The translations under genes were made by a program, and so were the position numbers. The notes below the pieces were generated by a model. The model was given only the letters and a program-made list of their open reading frames with translations, was not told the DNA's origin and did no database searches. A stretch of 64,000 nt of DNA from Chryseobacterium balustinum. GTDB lineage: Bacteria; Bacteroidota; Bacteroidia; Flavobacteriales; Weeksellaceae. Shown here piece after piece: positions 43,019 through 53,110 of the stretch (position 1 is the first letter of the stretch; every line of letters begins with the position of its first letter). Where the stretch lies: the NCBI RefSeq assembly GCF_900168205.1, contig NZ_FUZE01000007.1, positions 1 through 64,000 of the forward strand, in the 5' to 3' direction.

Positions 43019-44044
43019 TTATTTGATATTTTTTGAATTCAACCAGTCTTGATATGCTTTTGCATTGATAACATGTTGCTCTGCACTTGCCGTAAATTTG
43101 TGGAATCCAAATCTTTCAGGGTCTGCACACATAAAGATATAATCGTGTTTTTCAGGATTTAAAACCGCATCCACAGAATTTTTATCTACCACACAAATCG
43201 GTCCCGGAGGTATTCCTTTGTTGGCGTAAGTGTTATAAGGGGATGGAGTAGAAAGGTGTTTATAAAAAACTCTTTTAATAGATTCTTTAAAGTTGGTCTG
43301 TTTGTTTATTGCGTAAATAACGGTTGGGTCAGATTGCAATTTCATTCCTTTTTTATATCTGTTTAAATATAAACCGGCAATCGTTTTCATTTCGTCAGGT
43401 TTTCCACCCGATTCTTTGTAAACAATCGATGCCAAAGCATAGATTTGATCTCTTGTTAAACCAGATTGTTGTTCTTTGGCTTTTCTTTCAGAAGTCCAGA
43501 ATTCGTTGTACTGATCTTCGAATTTTTTGAAAAATTCTTTTGGAGTAACCGTCCAAAAAAAGTTATAAGTATCGATGAAGAAATATTTTTTTAGATCTTC
43601 AGCATTTTTATATCCTTTTTCAGAAGCTATTTTGTCAAGGTCACTAACGAATTTTAATGAATCTAGCTCAGTCTTTTTGCTTACTTTTCCTACCATCTGA
43701 TAAATATCCCCGAAATCACCGATTCTGAATGAGTTTTCAGACTGATTTCCGGCTTTTATCATATTTACCAAACTTGTATTACTAGCTCCTTTAGCAAAAT
43801 GATAACGCCCCGGTTTGAAATATTCCTCCATGCTTTTATCTTTTGCTACTTCTACAAATGATTCTTTATTATCAATATAAGGAGCGATGGAGTCTAAAAT
43901 CTGATTAAATTTTGCACCATGTGGAATCAAAACATATCCGTCTTTTGATACATTGTTTCTGTAATACTTACTGTAGAATTTTAAACCAAAAAATCCTGCT
44001 ACCGCAAGAATAAGGAGTACAATAATGAGAATAGCTTTTTTCAT
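43019..44044 (-). CDS. mltG: endolytic murein transglycosylase MltG
   Basis: MltG cleaves nascent peptidoglycan strands and is thought to set glycan length. The 341-residue protein has one N-terminal membrane helix (about 4-24), a LysM-like region (about 35-110), and a YceG catalytic domain with Glu211 in ASIVYKESGGKPDEM, matching E. coli Glu218. It lies 34 nt after dapF on the same strand. The pair joins cell-wall precursor synthesis with glycan processing and is often kept together in flavobacteria. Confidence 0.93.
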   Translation of the reverse strand: MKKAILIIVLLILAVAGFFGLKFYSKYYRNNVSKDGYVLIPHGAKFNQILDSIAPYIDNKESFVEVAKDKSMEEYFKPGRYHFAKGASNTSLVNMIKAGNQSENSFRIGDFGDIYQMVGKVSKKTELDSLKFVSDLDKIASEKGYKNAEDLKKYFFIDTYNFFWTVTPKEFFKKFEDQYNEFWTSERKAKEQQSGLTRDQIYALASIVYKESGGKPDEMKTIAGLYLNRYKKGMKLQSDPTVIYAINKQTNFKESIKRVFYKHLSTPSPYNTYANKGIPPGPICVVDKNSVDAVLNPEKHDYIFMCADPERFGFHKFTASAEQHVINAKAYQDWLNSKNIK

Positions 44045-44078
44045 TATAATTAAATAGATTAAAAGTTTTTATGTTTTT

Positions 44079-44849
44079 TTAAAGAAGATTTACTTTTCCT
44101 CTGAAAACTTGTTTCGCAGGACCTTCAAGCCAAATTTGACGGAATGTTTCTCCATCTTTTTCAGCATAAACTTTAAGGTCGCCGCCCAACGTTTTAACTT
44201 TTATGGAGGTTAGATTGCTTTTTTTCAAAAAAGTTAAAGCAGAAGCTGTAACTCCTGTTCCACAACTGTAAGTTTCGTCCTCAACGCCTCGTTCATAGGT
44301 TCTTACGAATATTTCTCCGTCAGAAATATTTTCCACAAAATTGACATTGATGCCTTTTTCTTTATAATTTTCAGAATTTCTGATGCTGTTTCCTTCTGCA
44401 AAAACGTTGAAACTGGCAATGTCCTCTACATATTTAATATAATGAGGCGAACCCGTATCTAAAACAGAATCTTCTCCATCATTGGTGATTTCTGTAACAT
44501 CACCCATTTTTAGTTTTACAATATTTCCGTTGATTTCGGCTTCGTGAAGTCCGTCAATGGCAGTAAATACGGTTTTATTATCTTTAAAAATAGAAAGGAA
44601 GTGAGCAAAAGCTACCGAACAACGGGCTCCGTTTCCACAGAAGCTTTTTGAGCCATCAGAATTGTAGTAATCAACTTCAAAGTCTACATTTGCTGCGGTG
44701 TTTATTTTAATCAATCCGTCTGCACCAATTCCAAAGCGGCGGTCGCAAAGTTTTTGAATATTTGCAATTGAAAGATAATCCCACTCTCCAGAGCGGTTGT
44801 CTATCATTACAAAGTCGTTTCCAGTTCCCTGATATTTATAAAATTCCAT
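44079..44849 (-). CDS. dapF: diaminopimelate epimerase
   Basis: DapF converts LL- to meso-diaminopimelate for lysine and peptidoglycan synthesis. The 256-residue protein has the two catalytic Cys: Cys71 in KSFCGNGARC and Cys196 in YSCGTGVTA. It starts MEFYKYQGTGNDF, the family N-terminus. A -7 box TAATTTTG at 44883-44876 lies 26 nt upstream. mltG follows closely and is likely co-transcribed. Confidence 0.96.
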   Translation of the reverse strand: MEFYKYQGTGNDFVMIDNRSGEWDYLSIANIQKLCDRRFGIGADGLIKINTAANVDFEVDYYNSDGSKSFCGNGARCSVAFAHFLSIFKDNKTVFTAIDGLHEAEINGNIVKLKMGDVTEITNDGEDSVLDTGSPHYIKYVEDIASFNVFAEGNSIRNSENYKEKGINVNFVENISDGEIFVRTYERGVEDETYSCGTGVTASALTFLKKSNLTSIKVKTLGGDLKVYAEKDGETFRQIWLEGPAKQVFRGKVNLL

Positions 44850-44875
44850 ACTTCTTTTTCTCTAAAATTAGCCTG

Positions 44876-44883
44876 CAAAATTA
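44876..44883 (-). promoter_or_regulatory. -7 promoter box of dapF-mltG
   Basis: On the minus strand TAATTTTG matches TAnnTTTG, 26 nt before the dapF ATG and just after the terminator of the upstream lipoprotein gene. Confidence 0.5.
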
Positions 44884-44896
44884 ATGTAATTAAAAC

Positions 44897-44926
44897 GAAA
44901 AAACGAACAGCGATTGCTGTCCGTTT
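44897..44926 (-). terminator. intrinsic terminator of the Asn-rich lipoprotein gene
   Basis: On the minus strand ACGGACAGC pairs with GCTGTTCGT (one G-U pair) around AATC and runs into six T, about 16 nt after the stop. Confidence 0.8.
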
Positions 44927-44941
44927 TATTATTTAGAATGA

Positions 44942-45544
<603 letters not shown>

Positions 45545-45555
45545 AATTGTACTCT

Positions 45556-46218
45556 TTATTTTTCTTTAAAACTTTTTTTCCAGCTGACATATCCTAAGAT
45601 TGCCATCATAGTAAATACCAAATATTGAACCGAAGTTATTCCGTATCCTTTATAAATATACATCGGGATAGAAATGAGGTCACCCAAAATCCAGAAAAAC
45701 CAACTTTCGATGCGTCTTTTCGCCATCAACCACATTCCGACCAAAAATACAGAAGTTGTAAAAACATCCAGCCAATTTGCCCAATCGAGATGATAAAAAC
45801 CAAATTCTATATTTTCTACAGAAAAACGATTATCGATGTAAGGTTTGTAGTAATAAATGACCATTACAAGAAAGATGCTTAAGATGAAAAGTATTGCTGC
45901 CATCATCCATTCTTTCTTTTTTGCCCAGGAAACTTCTACGTGAATTTGATCTTCAGAACTTTTATTCCACAAAATCCATCCGTACACACTCATCACCGAA
46001 TAGTAGACATTAATCATACAATCTCCAAGCAAGCCTGCGATAAAAAGAAGATAAACATAGATGATGGTAGAAACAATTCCTGTAGGATAAACCCAAATAT
46101 TCTTTTTAATCGAAAAAAATACGCTCATAATTCCTAGAACAGTGGCAAAAGTTTCAAGGAAAATTTGCAGATCAGTGTATGTTTCGTAAGGTTTTATGAA
46201 GAGGTCATACATATTCAT
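45556..46218 (-). CDS. pnuC: PnuC-type nicotinamide riboside transporter
   Basis: PnuC family members carry nicotinamide riboside (some carry thiamine) by facilitated diffusion. From the ATG at 46218 the protein has 220 residues and about seven membrane helices, with YPTGIVSTIIYVYLLFIAGLLGD and SVYGWILW, typical of the family. A longer frame to 46260 adds 14 residues before the conserved start and is not supported. No NadR or thiamine gene is adjacent, so the vitamin cannot be assigned with certainty. Confidence 0.85.
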   Translation of the reverse strand: MNMYDLFIKPYETYTDLQIFLETFATVLGIMSVFFSIKKNIWVYPTGIVSTIIYVYLLFIAGLLGDCMINVYYSVMSVYGWILWNKSSEDQIHVEVSWAKKKEWMMAAILFILSIFLVMVIYYYKPYIDNRFSVENIEFGFYHLDWANWLDVFTTSVFLVGMWLMAKRRIESWFFWILGDLISIPMYIYKGYGITSVQYLVFTMMAILGYVSWKKSFKEK

Positions 46219-46385
46219 GGCTTCAAAAATAAGCAAAAAACACGGCATTTTAAAATGCATTAAAATAGGTGTAAATCAGTTTTATATAGTCTGGAATTAA
46301 AATAAATTGACGAAAGTTTGTCAATAAATGTTAAGGTCTCCAAATTTTTTATATTTTCGTAAATCTTTAAAACAAAGAAAACAAT

Positions 46386-47894
46386 ATGTCAAATATTTGG
46401 AAAACAAAACCGCTTGGAGCCTATGAGGCTGATATGAAAAAGAGTGAGCTTAAGCGAGTTCTGGGGAAATGGAGCCTTACTGCCATTGGTATCGGAGCGA
46501 TTATCGGAGGTGGAATTTTTGTACTTACAGGTACCGGAGCTTATTATCATGCAGGTCCTGCTTTAGCTTTATCATTCGTCGTTGCAGGTATTGCCTGTAT
46601 ATTTGCAGCACTCTGCTATGCAGAATTTGCAGCTTTATTACCCGTTGAAGGTTCTGCGTATGCGTATGCATACGGAACGGTAGGTGAAGTATTCGCTTGG
46701 CTTATTGGTTGGGGATTGGTATTGGAATATGCGATGGGCTCGATGACGGTAGCAGTTTCCTGGTCCGGATATTTTAATAAATTTTTAAAAATCATTAACG
46801 TAGAGCTTCCTTATTATCTCACCAATGATTTTGCTACAGCAAAGCAATATGCAGTAGCTCATGGTTTAACAGAACCTAGCTTTGCATTTAATTTACCTGC
46901 ATTTATCATTGTTTTGATTGTTACTTCAATTTTGGTAAAAGGTACTAAAGAAGCTGCAGGCGCAAACAATATGATTGTAATTTTAAAAACTTCTGTTGTT
47001 GTTTTTGTAATCGTTGTTGGAGCTCTATTTATCAATATGGATAATCTTACACCATTTATTCCGGACGAAAAAATGATTCTTCAGTCAGATGGAAAAATGG
47101 GAGCGGCGTATGGCTTTAACGGTATTATTGCCGGAGCAGCTGCTGTTTTCTTTGCATACATTGGTTTTGACGCAGTTTCTACACAGGCTGCAGAAGCAAA
47201 AAATCCTAGAAAAGATATCCCTTTTGCAATTATTACTTCATTGTTGGTTTGTACAGCTTTATATATTTTAATGTCATTGGTTCTTACGGGAATGATGAGT
47301 TATAAAGACTTTGGATCGGTTCCTGATGCATTAACGGCACCTGTTGCTGTCGCTTTTGAGAAGGCTACCGGAATGAATTGGGCAGTAATCTTAATCACCG
47401 TTGCAGCAACTATCGGACTTATTTCTGTATTATTGGTAATGATGTTGGGACAGTCTAGAATATTTTTGGGAATGGCAAAAGACGGTCTTCTTCCGAAAAT
47501 GTTTAAAGAAATTCACCCGGTAAGAAAAACTCCTTATAAAAACACGATTCTTTTAGGTTTAATTGTAGCTACAGTTGCAGCACTTACACCAATCAGTACT
47601 TTGGTACATATGTGTAGTTTCGGGACTTTATTTGCATTTACAATGGTTTGTTTTGCAGTGTGGTTGCTAAGAATAAAAAAACCGGAACTAAAAAGAGGTT
47701 TCAAAACACCAATGCTTCCTGTTGTGGCATCATTAGGTATTTTAATCAATATTTATTTGATCATCAACTTAGAGCCTAGTGCAATCTATATGGCAATTGG
47801 TTGGTTAGCTCTAGGGCTTTTGATTTACTTCTTGTATGGGAAACGAAACAGTGTTCTGAATAAAGGGGGTTACGATGAATTTATGGAAAAATAA
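46386..47894 (+). CDS. APC-family amino acid permease
   Basis: The 502-residue protein has about twelve to fourteen membrane helices. The first contains GIGAIIGGGIFVLTG, the APC substrate-binding break in helix 1, and a later AYIGFDAVSTQAAEAKNPRKDIP is the helix 6 signature of the cationic amino acid (CAT) branch. Length suits this branch. It imports or exchanges amino acids across the inner membrane; the specificity is unknown. It is a single gene with a strong terminator. Confidence 0.9.
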   Translation: MSNIWKTKPLGAYEADMKKSELKRVLGKWSLTAIGIGAIIGGGIFVLTGTGAYYHAGPALALSFVVAGIACIFAALCYAEFAALLPVEGSAYAYAYGTVGEVFAWLIGWGLVLEYAMGSMTVAVSWSGYFNKFLKIINVELPYYLTNDFATAKQYAVAHGLTEPSFAFNLPAFIIVLIVTSILVKGTKEAAGANNMIVILKTSVVVFVIVVGALFINMDNLTPFIPDEKMILQSDGKMGAAYGFNGIIAGAAAVFFAYIGFDAVSTQAAEAKNPRKDIPFAIITSLLVCTALYILMSLVLTGMMSYKDFGSVPDALTAPVAVAFEKATGMNWAVILITVAATIGLISVLLVMMLGQSRIFLGMAKDGLLPKMFKEIHPVRKTPYKNTILLGLIVATVAALTPISTLVHMCSFGTLFAFTMVCFAVWLLRIKKPELKRGFKTPMLPVVASLGILINIYLIINLEPSAIYMAIGWLALGLLIYFLYGKRNSVLNKGGYDEFMEK

Positions 47895-47914
47895 ATTTTA
47901 AATATATACTTTAC

Positions 47915-47946
47915 AATCCGCAGACTAATCTTCTGCGGATTTTTTT
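47915..47946 (+). terminator. intrinsic terminator of the permease gene, T run overlaps next promoter
   Basis: AATCCGCAGA pairs with TCTGCGGATT around a 7-nt loop, followed by a T run. The T run continues into TATTTTTG (47946-47953), the -7 box of the next gene. Confidence 0.85.
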
Positions 47947-47953
47947 ATTTTTG
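47946..47953 (+). promoter_or_regulatory. -7 promoter box abutting the beta-propeller gene
   Basis: TATTTTTG ends 5 nt before the ATG at 47959. It shares a base with the T run of the upstream terminator. Confidence 0.45.
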
Positions 47954-47958
47954 TTATT

Positions 47959-48984
47959 ATGAAAAAGATCTTCACTTTGTTATTTTCTACGGTTGGTATA
48001 TTGATGTTTTCTCAAAAGATCGAAATTTTTGAAACTATTTTAAATGATAAAATAAGCATCAGAGCAATCGAATTGTACGATAACAAAGTCTGGTACAGTG
48101 GAACGGATTCTAAATTCGGTTTTGTTGATTTAAAAAATAATAAAACTCAAAAACAGATCAAACTGTCTGAAAAGAAATTGCAGTTTAGAACATTAGCACA
48201 AAATAAAGACGCTTTTTATGCTATTAATATCGAAAGCCCGGCTATATTTTTCAGAGTTGATAAAAAAACTTTAGAAAGTGAGATTGTAGAAATAGATTCT
48301 GCAAAAAATGCGTTTTATGATGCGTTACATTTTAATAAGGATAAATTTTACACATTCAGCGACCCTGAAGATGATTTAGAATTTAAAATGCCTACATTTT
48401 CTGAAAAAAATGGAAGTTTTAATTTTCATTTAGAAACATCATCAGCTTTTTTACTTTATAAAGGTGAAGCTGCTTTTGCAGCCAGCAATACAAATATTTC
48501 TTCTACTAAAAATTTTATTTGGATGGCAACTGGCGGTGCATTTTCAAGAATTTTTAGATTGAATTTGAATACACAAGATTTTGACATTTTTAAAACGCCT
48601 TTTATTCAAGGTGAATCTTCTCAGGGGATTTATTCAATAGATTTTTATAACGAAAAATTCGGAGTTGCAGTTGGTGGTGATTACACAAAGCAGGAAGCTA
48701 ACGTTAATAATATTGCAACAACAAATGACGGCGGAAAAACCTGGCAGATTCAGGCATCAGGAAAAAATGCAGGATATACAACGTGTGTAAAGATAAAACC
48801 CAATTCAAAAGGAAAAGAAATGATTTCGGTTGGAGATCAACACATCAGTTATTCTTCAGATTTCGGAAAAACGTGGAAGAAAATTTCTGATGAAAAAGGG
48901 TTTTATGTTTGCAAATGGGTAGATGGAAATACGGTTGTTTTTGCCGGAAAAGATAAAATTTCGCTTATGAAATTAAAATTTTAA
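47959..48984 (+). CDS. secreted YCF48/BNR-like beta-propeller protein
   Basis: The 341-residue protein has a signal peptide (MKKIFTLLFSTVGILMFSQ) and a series of beta-propeller blades. Late blades carry TTNDGGKTWQIQASG and YSSDFGKTWKKISDE, the DxGxTW motif of BNR/YCF48-type repeats. Such proteins are often annotated as oxidoreductase by similarity, but I see no catalytic motif. It is followed by an esterase gene in the same direction. Ligand is unknown. Confidence 0.7.
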   Translation: MKKIFTLLFSTVGILMFSQKIEIFETILNDKISIRAIELYDNKVWYSGTDSKFGFVDLKNNKTQKQIKLSEKKLQFRTLAQNKDAFYAINIESPAIFFRVDKKTLESEIVEIDSAKNAFYDALHFNKDKFYTFSDPEDDLEFKMPTFSEKNGSFNFHLETSSAFLLYKGEAAFAASNTNISSTKNFIWMATGGAFSRIFRLNLNTQDFDIFKTPFIQGESSQGIYSIDFYNEKFGVAVGGDYTKQEANVNNIATTNDGGKTWQIQASGKNAGYTTCVKIKPNSKGKEMISVGDQHISYSSDFGKTWKKISDEKGFYVCKWVDGNTVVFAGKDKISLMKLKF

Positions 48985-49040
48985 ATCTTTTAGATAGAAC
49001 ATATCTTTTCAATTGAAACAGAATTGAAATTTCTTAAAAT

Positions 49041-49048
49041 TACCTTTG
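49041..49048 (+). promoter_or_regulatory. -7 promoter box of the sialate O-acetylesterase gene
   Basis: TACCTTTG lies 13 nt before the ATG at 49062. Confidence 0.45.
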
Positions 49049-49061
49049 ATAAAATTTTCGC

Positions 49062-49970
49062 ATGAAAAATTTAAAAATATTTCTATTATTACTTCCGACA
49101 TTTTTTTATACTCAGAAAATAAGGGTTTTCGTTTTGGCAGGCCAGTCGAATATGAATGGTTTTGGTTATAATAAAGATCTTCCCAATGATTTGAAAATGG
49201 TTAAAGATGTTTATATTTTCCAGGGGAATTCTGTTCCTGACGGAGAAAAAAATGGCGGAACAGGAAAATGGGATGTTTTGAAAGCCGGAAATGGAACTGG
49301 ATTTAAAACTGACGGAAAAACAAATACACTTTCAGACCGATTTGGTTTGGAAGTAACGTTTGCTAAAAGAATGAAAGAACTCTTCCCAAACGATAAAATT
49401 GCGTTGATAAAATATGCAAGAGAGGGAACTTCAATAGACAGTCTTGCGACAGGAAGTTTTGGGTGTTGGGATTCAGATTATCACGGTAAGAATGGATTGA
49501 ATCAATATGATTATTTTCTGAATACGGTAAAAAATGCTTTAAGCGAAAAAGATATTGACGGAAACGGAAAAACAGACGAGTTACAAATGTCCGGAATTTT
49601 GTGGATGCAAGGGGAGGGAGACGCAAGCTACAACGAAGAAATTGCCAATAATTATTATATTCATCTGAAAACTTTGATGTATCAAATGCGGGCTGCCTTA
49701 CGCACTGGTGATTTACCGGTTGTTATTGGAAAAATTTCAGATTCGGGAAAAAATGAAAAAGGAAAAGTCTGGCCAATGGGAGAGTTGGTACAGTATGCTC
49801 AGGAGAAATTTGTAAGAGATGATAAAAATGCTGCGATTGTTCGATCAACCCAAAAATACAATTACGGAAACGACCCATGGCATTATGACAGTGCGGGTTA
49901 CATCGATTTGGGAAAGAGTTTTGCAGACGAGGTATTTAGACTCATTATAAATTTCGAAAAGAAAGACTAA
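49062..49970 (+). CDS. secreted sialate O-acetylesterase-like (SASA) protein
   Basis: SASA-domain esterases remove O-acetyl groups from sugars such as sialic acids. The 302-residue protein has a short signal peptide and the SGNH-type catalytic Ser29 in LAGQSNMNGFG. WMQGEGDASY holds the oxyanion Gln and Glu region, and DPWHYDSAGYIDLG carries the Asp and His near the C-terminus. No sialidase or PUL is adjacent, so the true substrate is open; plant xylan acetyl esterases share this domain. Confidence 0.85.
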   Translation: MKNLKIFLLLLPTFFYTQKIRVFVLAGQSNMNGFGYNKDLPNDLKMVKDVYIFQGNSVPDGEKNGGTGKWDVLKAGNGTGFKTDGKTNTLSDRFGLEVTFAKRMKELFPNDKIALIKYAREGTSIDSLATGSFGCWDSDYHGKNGLNQYDYFLNTVKNALSEKDIDGNGKTDELQMSGILWMQGEGDASYNEEIANNYYIHLKTLMYQMRAALRTGDLPVVIGKISDSGKNEKGKVWPMGELVQYAQEKFVRDDKNAAIVRSTQKYNYGNDPWHYDSAGYIDLGKSFADEVFRLIINFEKKD

Positions 49971-50004
49971 TATAATTCATAAGCTCTAATTCAGAAGTAA
50001 TGGT

Positions 50005-50012
50005 TAATTTTG
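50005..50012 (+). promoter_or_regulatory. -7 promoter box of hemN
   Basis: TAATTTTG overlaps a TTG that could be misread as the start. It lies 51 nt before the chosen ATG at 50064 and 9 nt before an alternative in-frame ATG at 50022. Confidence 0.45.
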
Positions 50013-50063
50013 CAGAATGAAATGTATCAATTTCATCAGTTTAGAAAAAATATAAAGTTTCAA

Positions 50064-51422
50064 ATGAATTCGTTAATCGATAAATATAATATTCCAGGTC
50101 CGCGTTATACGTCTTATCCAACTGTTCCTTATTGGGACGAATCGACTTTTTCTCCGGAAAAATGGAAATCAAGTGTGATAAAATCTTTTAATGAAAGCAA
50201 TTCGGGAGAAGGAATTTCAATATACATTCACCTTCCTTTCTGTGAAGCATTATGTACTTTTTGTGCTTGTCATAAGCGCATTACAAAGCAACACAGTGTA
50301 GAAGTTCCTTATCTTGAAAGTGTTTTAAAAGAATGGATGCTTTATCTTCAATTATTTAATGAAAAGCCGAAGTTAAAAGAACTGCATTTAGGAGGAGGAA
50401 CACCCACGTTTTTTTCTCCGCAAAATCTAAAAACCTTATTGCAGGGAATTTTTGATACGGTTGAAATTGCAGAACATCCTGAATTTTCTTTTGAAGGTCA
50501 CCCAAATAATACTACAAGAGAGCATCTTCAGACTTTATTCGATTTAGGATTTAGAAGAGCGAGTTTTGGGGTGCAGGATTATGATTTGAAGGTTCAGAAA
50601 GCGATCAACAGAGTTCAGCCTTTTGAAAACGTGAAAAATGTTACAGAATGGGCCAGAGAAATTGGGTATACAAGTATTTCTCACGATTTAGTTTATGGTT
50701 TGCCACATTCTAATTGGGAAAGTATGGCTCTTACCATTCATAAAACTTTAGAGCTAAAACCGGATCGTCTTGCTTATTATTCTTATGCTCATGTGCCATG
50801 GATAAAAGGAGTAGGACAAAGAGGTTTTGATGAAAACGACCTGCCAAGCGGTGAAGAGAAAAGAAGATTGTATGAAGACGGAAAAAAATTATTAGAAGAA
50901 TTAGGCTATAAAGAAGTCGGGATGGATCATTTTTCTCTTGAAGAAGATGAGTTGTACAAATCTATGATCTCAGGAGATATTCATCGTAATTTTATGGGAT
51001 ATTCTTCGAGCAAAACTCAATTGATGATAGGTTTAGGGATGAGTTCTATCTCAGATTCTTGGTATGCTTTTGCTCAAAACGTAAAAACAGTTGAGGAGTA
51101 CCAAAAAATTGTGGAAGAAGGCGAAATCCCTGTAGTGAAAGGACATGTTTTAAATGAAGAAGATTTATCAATCAGAAGACATATTCTAAACTTAATGTGC
51201 CAATTGGAAACTACTTTTGAAAATAAAGATGCCATTCCAGAGCTTGAAAATGCTTTTGATATGCTTCAGGAAATGGAACGCGATGAATTGGTTGAAATTA
51301 ATCATAATCAAATAAAAATAACAGAAAAGGGTAGAGCTTTCACAAGAAATGTAGCGATGGTTTTTGATCTCAGAATGTTGAGGAACAAGCCCGAAACCAG
51401 AATTTTTTCAATGACAATATAA
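50064..51422 (+). CDS. hemN: oxygen-independent coproporphyrinogen III oxidase
   Basis: HemN is a radical SAM enzyme that converts coproporphyrinogen III to protoporphyrinogen IX without oxygen. From the ATG at 50064 the protein has 452 residues and begins MNSLIDKYNIPGPRYTSYP, the HemN-specific N-terminus. The cluster motif is Cys60-x3-Cys64-x2-Cys67 followed by Cys69 (FCEALCTFCACH), as in true HemN. The SAM-binding GGGTPTFF is near 112-119, and the C-terminal HemN domain is complete. An earlier ATG at 50022 is possible. A terminator overlaps the stop. Confidence 0.93.
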   Translation: MNSLIDKYNIPGPRYTSYPTVPYWDESTFSPEKWKSSVIKSFNESNSGEGISIYIHLPFCEALCTFCACHKRITKQHSVEVPYLESVLKEWMLYLQLFNEKPKLKELHLGGGTPTFFSPQNLKTLLQGIFDTVEIAEHPEFSFEGHPNNTTREHLQTLFDLGFRRASFGVQDYDLKVQKAINRVQPFENVKNVTEWAREIGYTSISHDLVYGLPHSNWESMALTIHKTLELKPDRLAYYSYAHVPWIKGVGQRGFDENDLPSGEEKRRLYEDGKKLLEELGYKEVGMDHFSLEEDELYKSMISGDIHRNFMGYSSSKTQLMIGLGMSSISDSWYAFAQNVKTVEEYQKIVEEGEIPVVKGHVLNEEDLSIRRHILNLMCQLETTFENKDAIPELENAFDMLQEMERDELVEINHNQIKITEKGRAFTRNVAMVFDLRMLRNKPETRIFSMTI

Positions 51423-51423
51423 A

Positions 51424-51454
51424 AAAAAGCGATTCAGAAATGAATCGCTTTTTT
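51424..51454 (+). terminator. intrinsic terminator of hemN
   Basis: AAAGCGATTCA pairs with TGAATCGCTTT around GAAA and is followed by T. It begins immediately after the stop codon. Confidence 0.85.
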
Positions 51455-51536
51455 ATTGATCTAAAGTATATTTTTTAAAATTAGCTTGTTTATTTAATCT
51501 GAGTTTTGGAAAAGTAATTGAGCAAAATCTTTTTTC

Positions 51537-51692
51537 ACGCAAAGATTTTAATTTTTAAGCTATTATTTTAAGGAGCAAAGAATAGCGACAAGTCGCTGAT
51601 GAAGCTTGAATAAACGAGAGCTTTATAAAAATCAATTTATTGATTCATCTTTGCTCCTTAAAAATAAGATTTGTGAAAATCAATCTTTGCGT
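51537..51692. repeat. nested-palindrome intergenic repeat
   Basis: Outer arms ACGCAAAGATT (51537-51547) and AATCTTTGCGT (51682-51692), and inner arms TTTTAAGGAGCAAAGA (51566-51581) and its exact complement (51648-51663), are nested. A third hairpin AGCGAC-AA-GTCGCT (51584-51597) lies inside. It fills the 326-nt gap between the convergent hemN and sugar dehydrogenase genes and has no ORF. It looks like a mobile-type or structural repeat element; related words appear at 1498-1648 and 56318-56420. Confidence 0.65.
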
Positions 51693-51748
51693 TAAATATA
51701 AATATTCATAATGAATAACTTATGTGTTTTTCTTAAGCCGAATTAAGG

Positions 51749-53110
51749 CTATTTAATAATTATTTTCTGGCTGTAAGATCTAAGATCTCCCGATTTAATA
51801 TTGATGTAGTAAACTCCTGCAGGAATTCCCGAGATGTTGATGCTGTTTTCAAAATCAAATTTTGTTTCGTCTAGAACTTTTCTTCCTTCCGTACTGAAAA
51901 TTTCAGCAATATTGTTGTTGCCTTTTAATCCATCCACAAAAATTCTTTCTGATGCAGGATTTGGGTAAACTCTGACTTGGCTGAATGTTGCATCCTGAAC
52001 TCCCAAAGTTGTTGTTGTAATCTTATAAATCTTACCATTGTTTACAGCAGCCACATAAAGTTCTTTAAGATTGTCTTGTCCGAAGGTAGAAAAATTATTT
52101 CCGGTAAATGGTGTCGTCCATGAAATTGAATTGTTTGCGTCCATCATACCGATCTGTGAAGAACAATAATCTGCGAAAAAGTATTTTCCCTGTAAGCTTG
52201 GGTTTTGTGTTCCACGATAAACGTAACCTCCCGTAATAGAACATTTGCTTCCGGAATGATCATAAATCGCAACCGGGAATGTCATCGTTGAAGAAGCAGC
52301 ACAGCCAGTTGCGTTATAAGTGTTATTTCCTTCATAACATCTCCATCCATAATTGATTCCCGCCTGTGTGATCGGCATTCGATTGATTTCCTCAAAAAGA
52401 CCTTGCCCTACGTCGGCGATCATTGCATTCCCGGCAGTAAGATCGAAAGAAAATTTCCAGGCATTTCTTAGTCCGTAAGACCAAATTTCATCCAAACCTT
52501 CGATTCCTACAAAAGGATTTCCTGTAGGGATATTGTATGGTCCTGTAGAATTAATATCAAGTCTTAAGAGTTTTCCTAATAATGAATTTTTACTTTGAGC
52601 ATTATTATTAGGGTCACCGCTACTTCCGCCATCTCCTGTTACAATCCATAAATTTCCGTCAGGAGCAAAATGAATGCTTCCACCATTATGATTAGCAAAA
52701 GGTTTTGGAATATTTAAAATAATTTTTTCTGAATTAGGATCAGCGGTATTCGGATTGGTAGAATTCACAGAATATCTTGCTACGATAATATTTCCAGCTG
52801 TATTGTTGTAGTACACGAAAAAATATCCGTTGGTTACATATTGTGGATGAAAGGCAAGACCTAAAAGTCCTCTTTCTCCATTGAATGTGATTTTACTGCT
52901 TATATTAAGAAAGTCTGCAGCATTCACGGTTCCGTTGGGTTGTATAATCTTAATGATTCCATTCTGTTGTACTACGAAAAGACGGCTGTCATTTGCGTTG
53001 GTAATTTCTACAGGACTTGTAAGCCCAGTTGCGAATTCTTCCAGAATAAAACTTTGGGATTGTAGTATTAGGGAAGAGAATAATGTTATTGAAAGTAATA
53101 GTCTTTTCAT
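51749..53110 (-). CDS. secreted PQQ-dependent sugar dehydrogenase with T9SS sorting domain
   Basis: The glucose/sorbosone dehydrogenase beta-propeller oxidises aldose sugars with PQQ in the better-known members. The 453-residue protein has a signal peptide (about 1-18), and propeller motifs including GERGLLGLAFHPQY (about 78-91), NHNGGSIHFAPDGNLWIVTGDGG (in two parts, about 140-162), and INYGWRCYEGNNTY. The last 75 residues begin VYPNPASERIFV and end YSQKIIIK, a type A T9SS sorting domain, so it is likely surface-attached or secreted. I cannot tell whether the strain makes PQQ. Confidence 0.87.
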   Translation of the reverse strand: MKRLLLSITLFSSLILQSQSFILEEFATGLTSPVEITNANDSRLFVVQQNGIIKIIQPNGTVNAADFLNISSKITFNGERGLLGLAFHPQYVTNGYFFVYYNNTAGNIIVARYSVNSTNPNTADPNSEKIILNIPKPFANHNGGSIHFAPDGNLWIVTGDGGSSGDPNNNAQSKNSLLGKLLRLDINSTGPYNIPTGNPFVGIEGLDEIWSYGLRNAWKFSFDLTAGNAMIADVGQGLFEEINRMPITQAGINYGWRCYEGNNTYNATGCAASSTMTFPVAIYDHSGSKCSITGGYVYRGTQNPSLQGKYFFADYCSSQIGMMDANNSISWTTPFTGNNFSTFGQDNLKELYVAAVNNGKIYKITTTTLGVQDATFSQVRVYPNPASERIFVDGLKGNNNIAEIFSTEGRKVLDETKFDFENSINISGIPAGVYYINIKSGDLRSYSQKIIIK

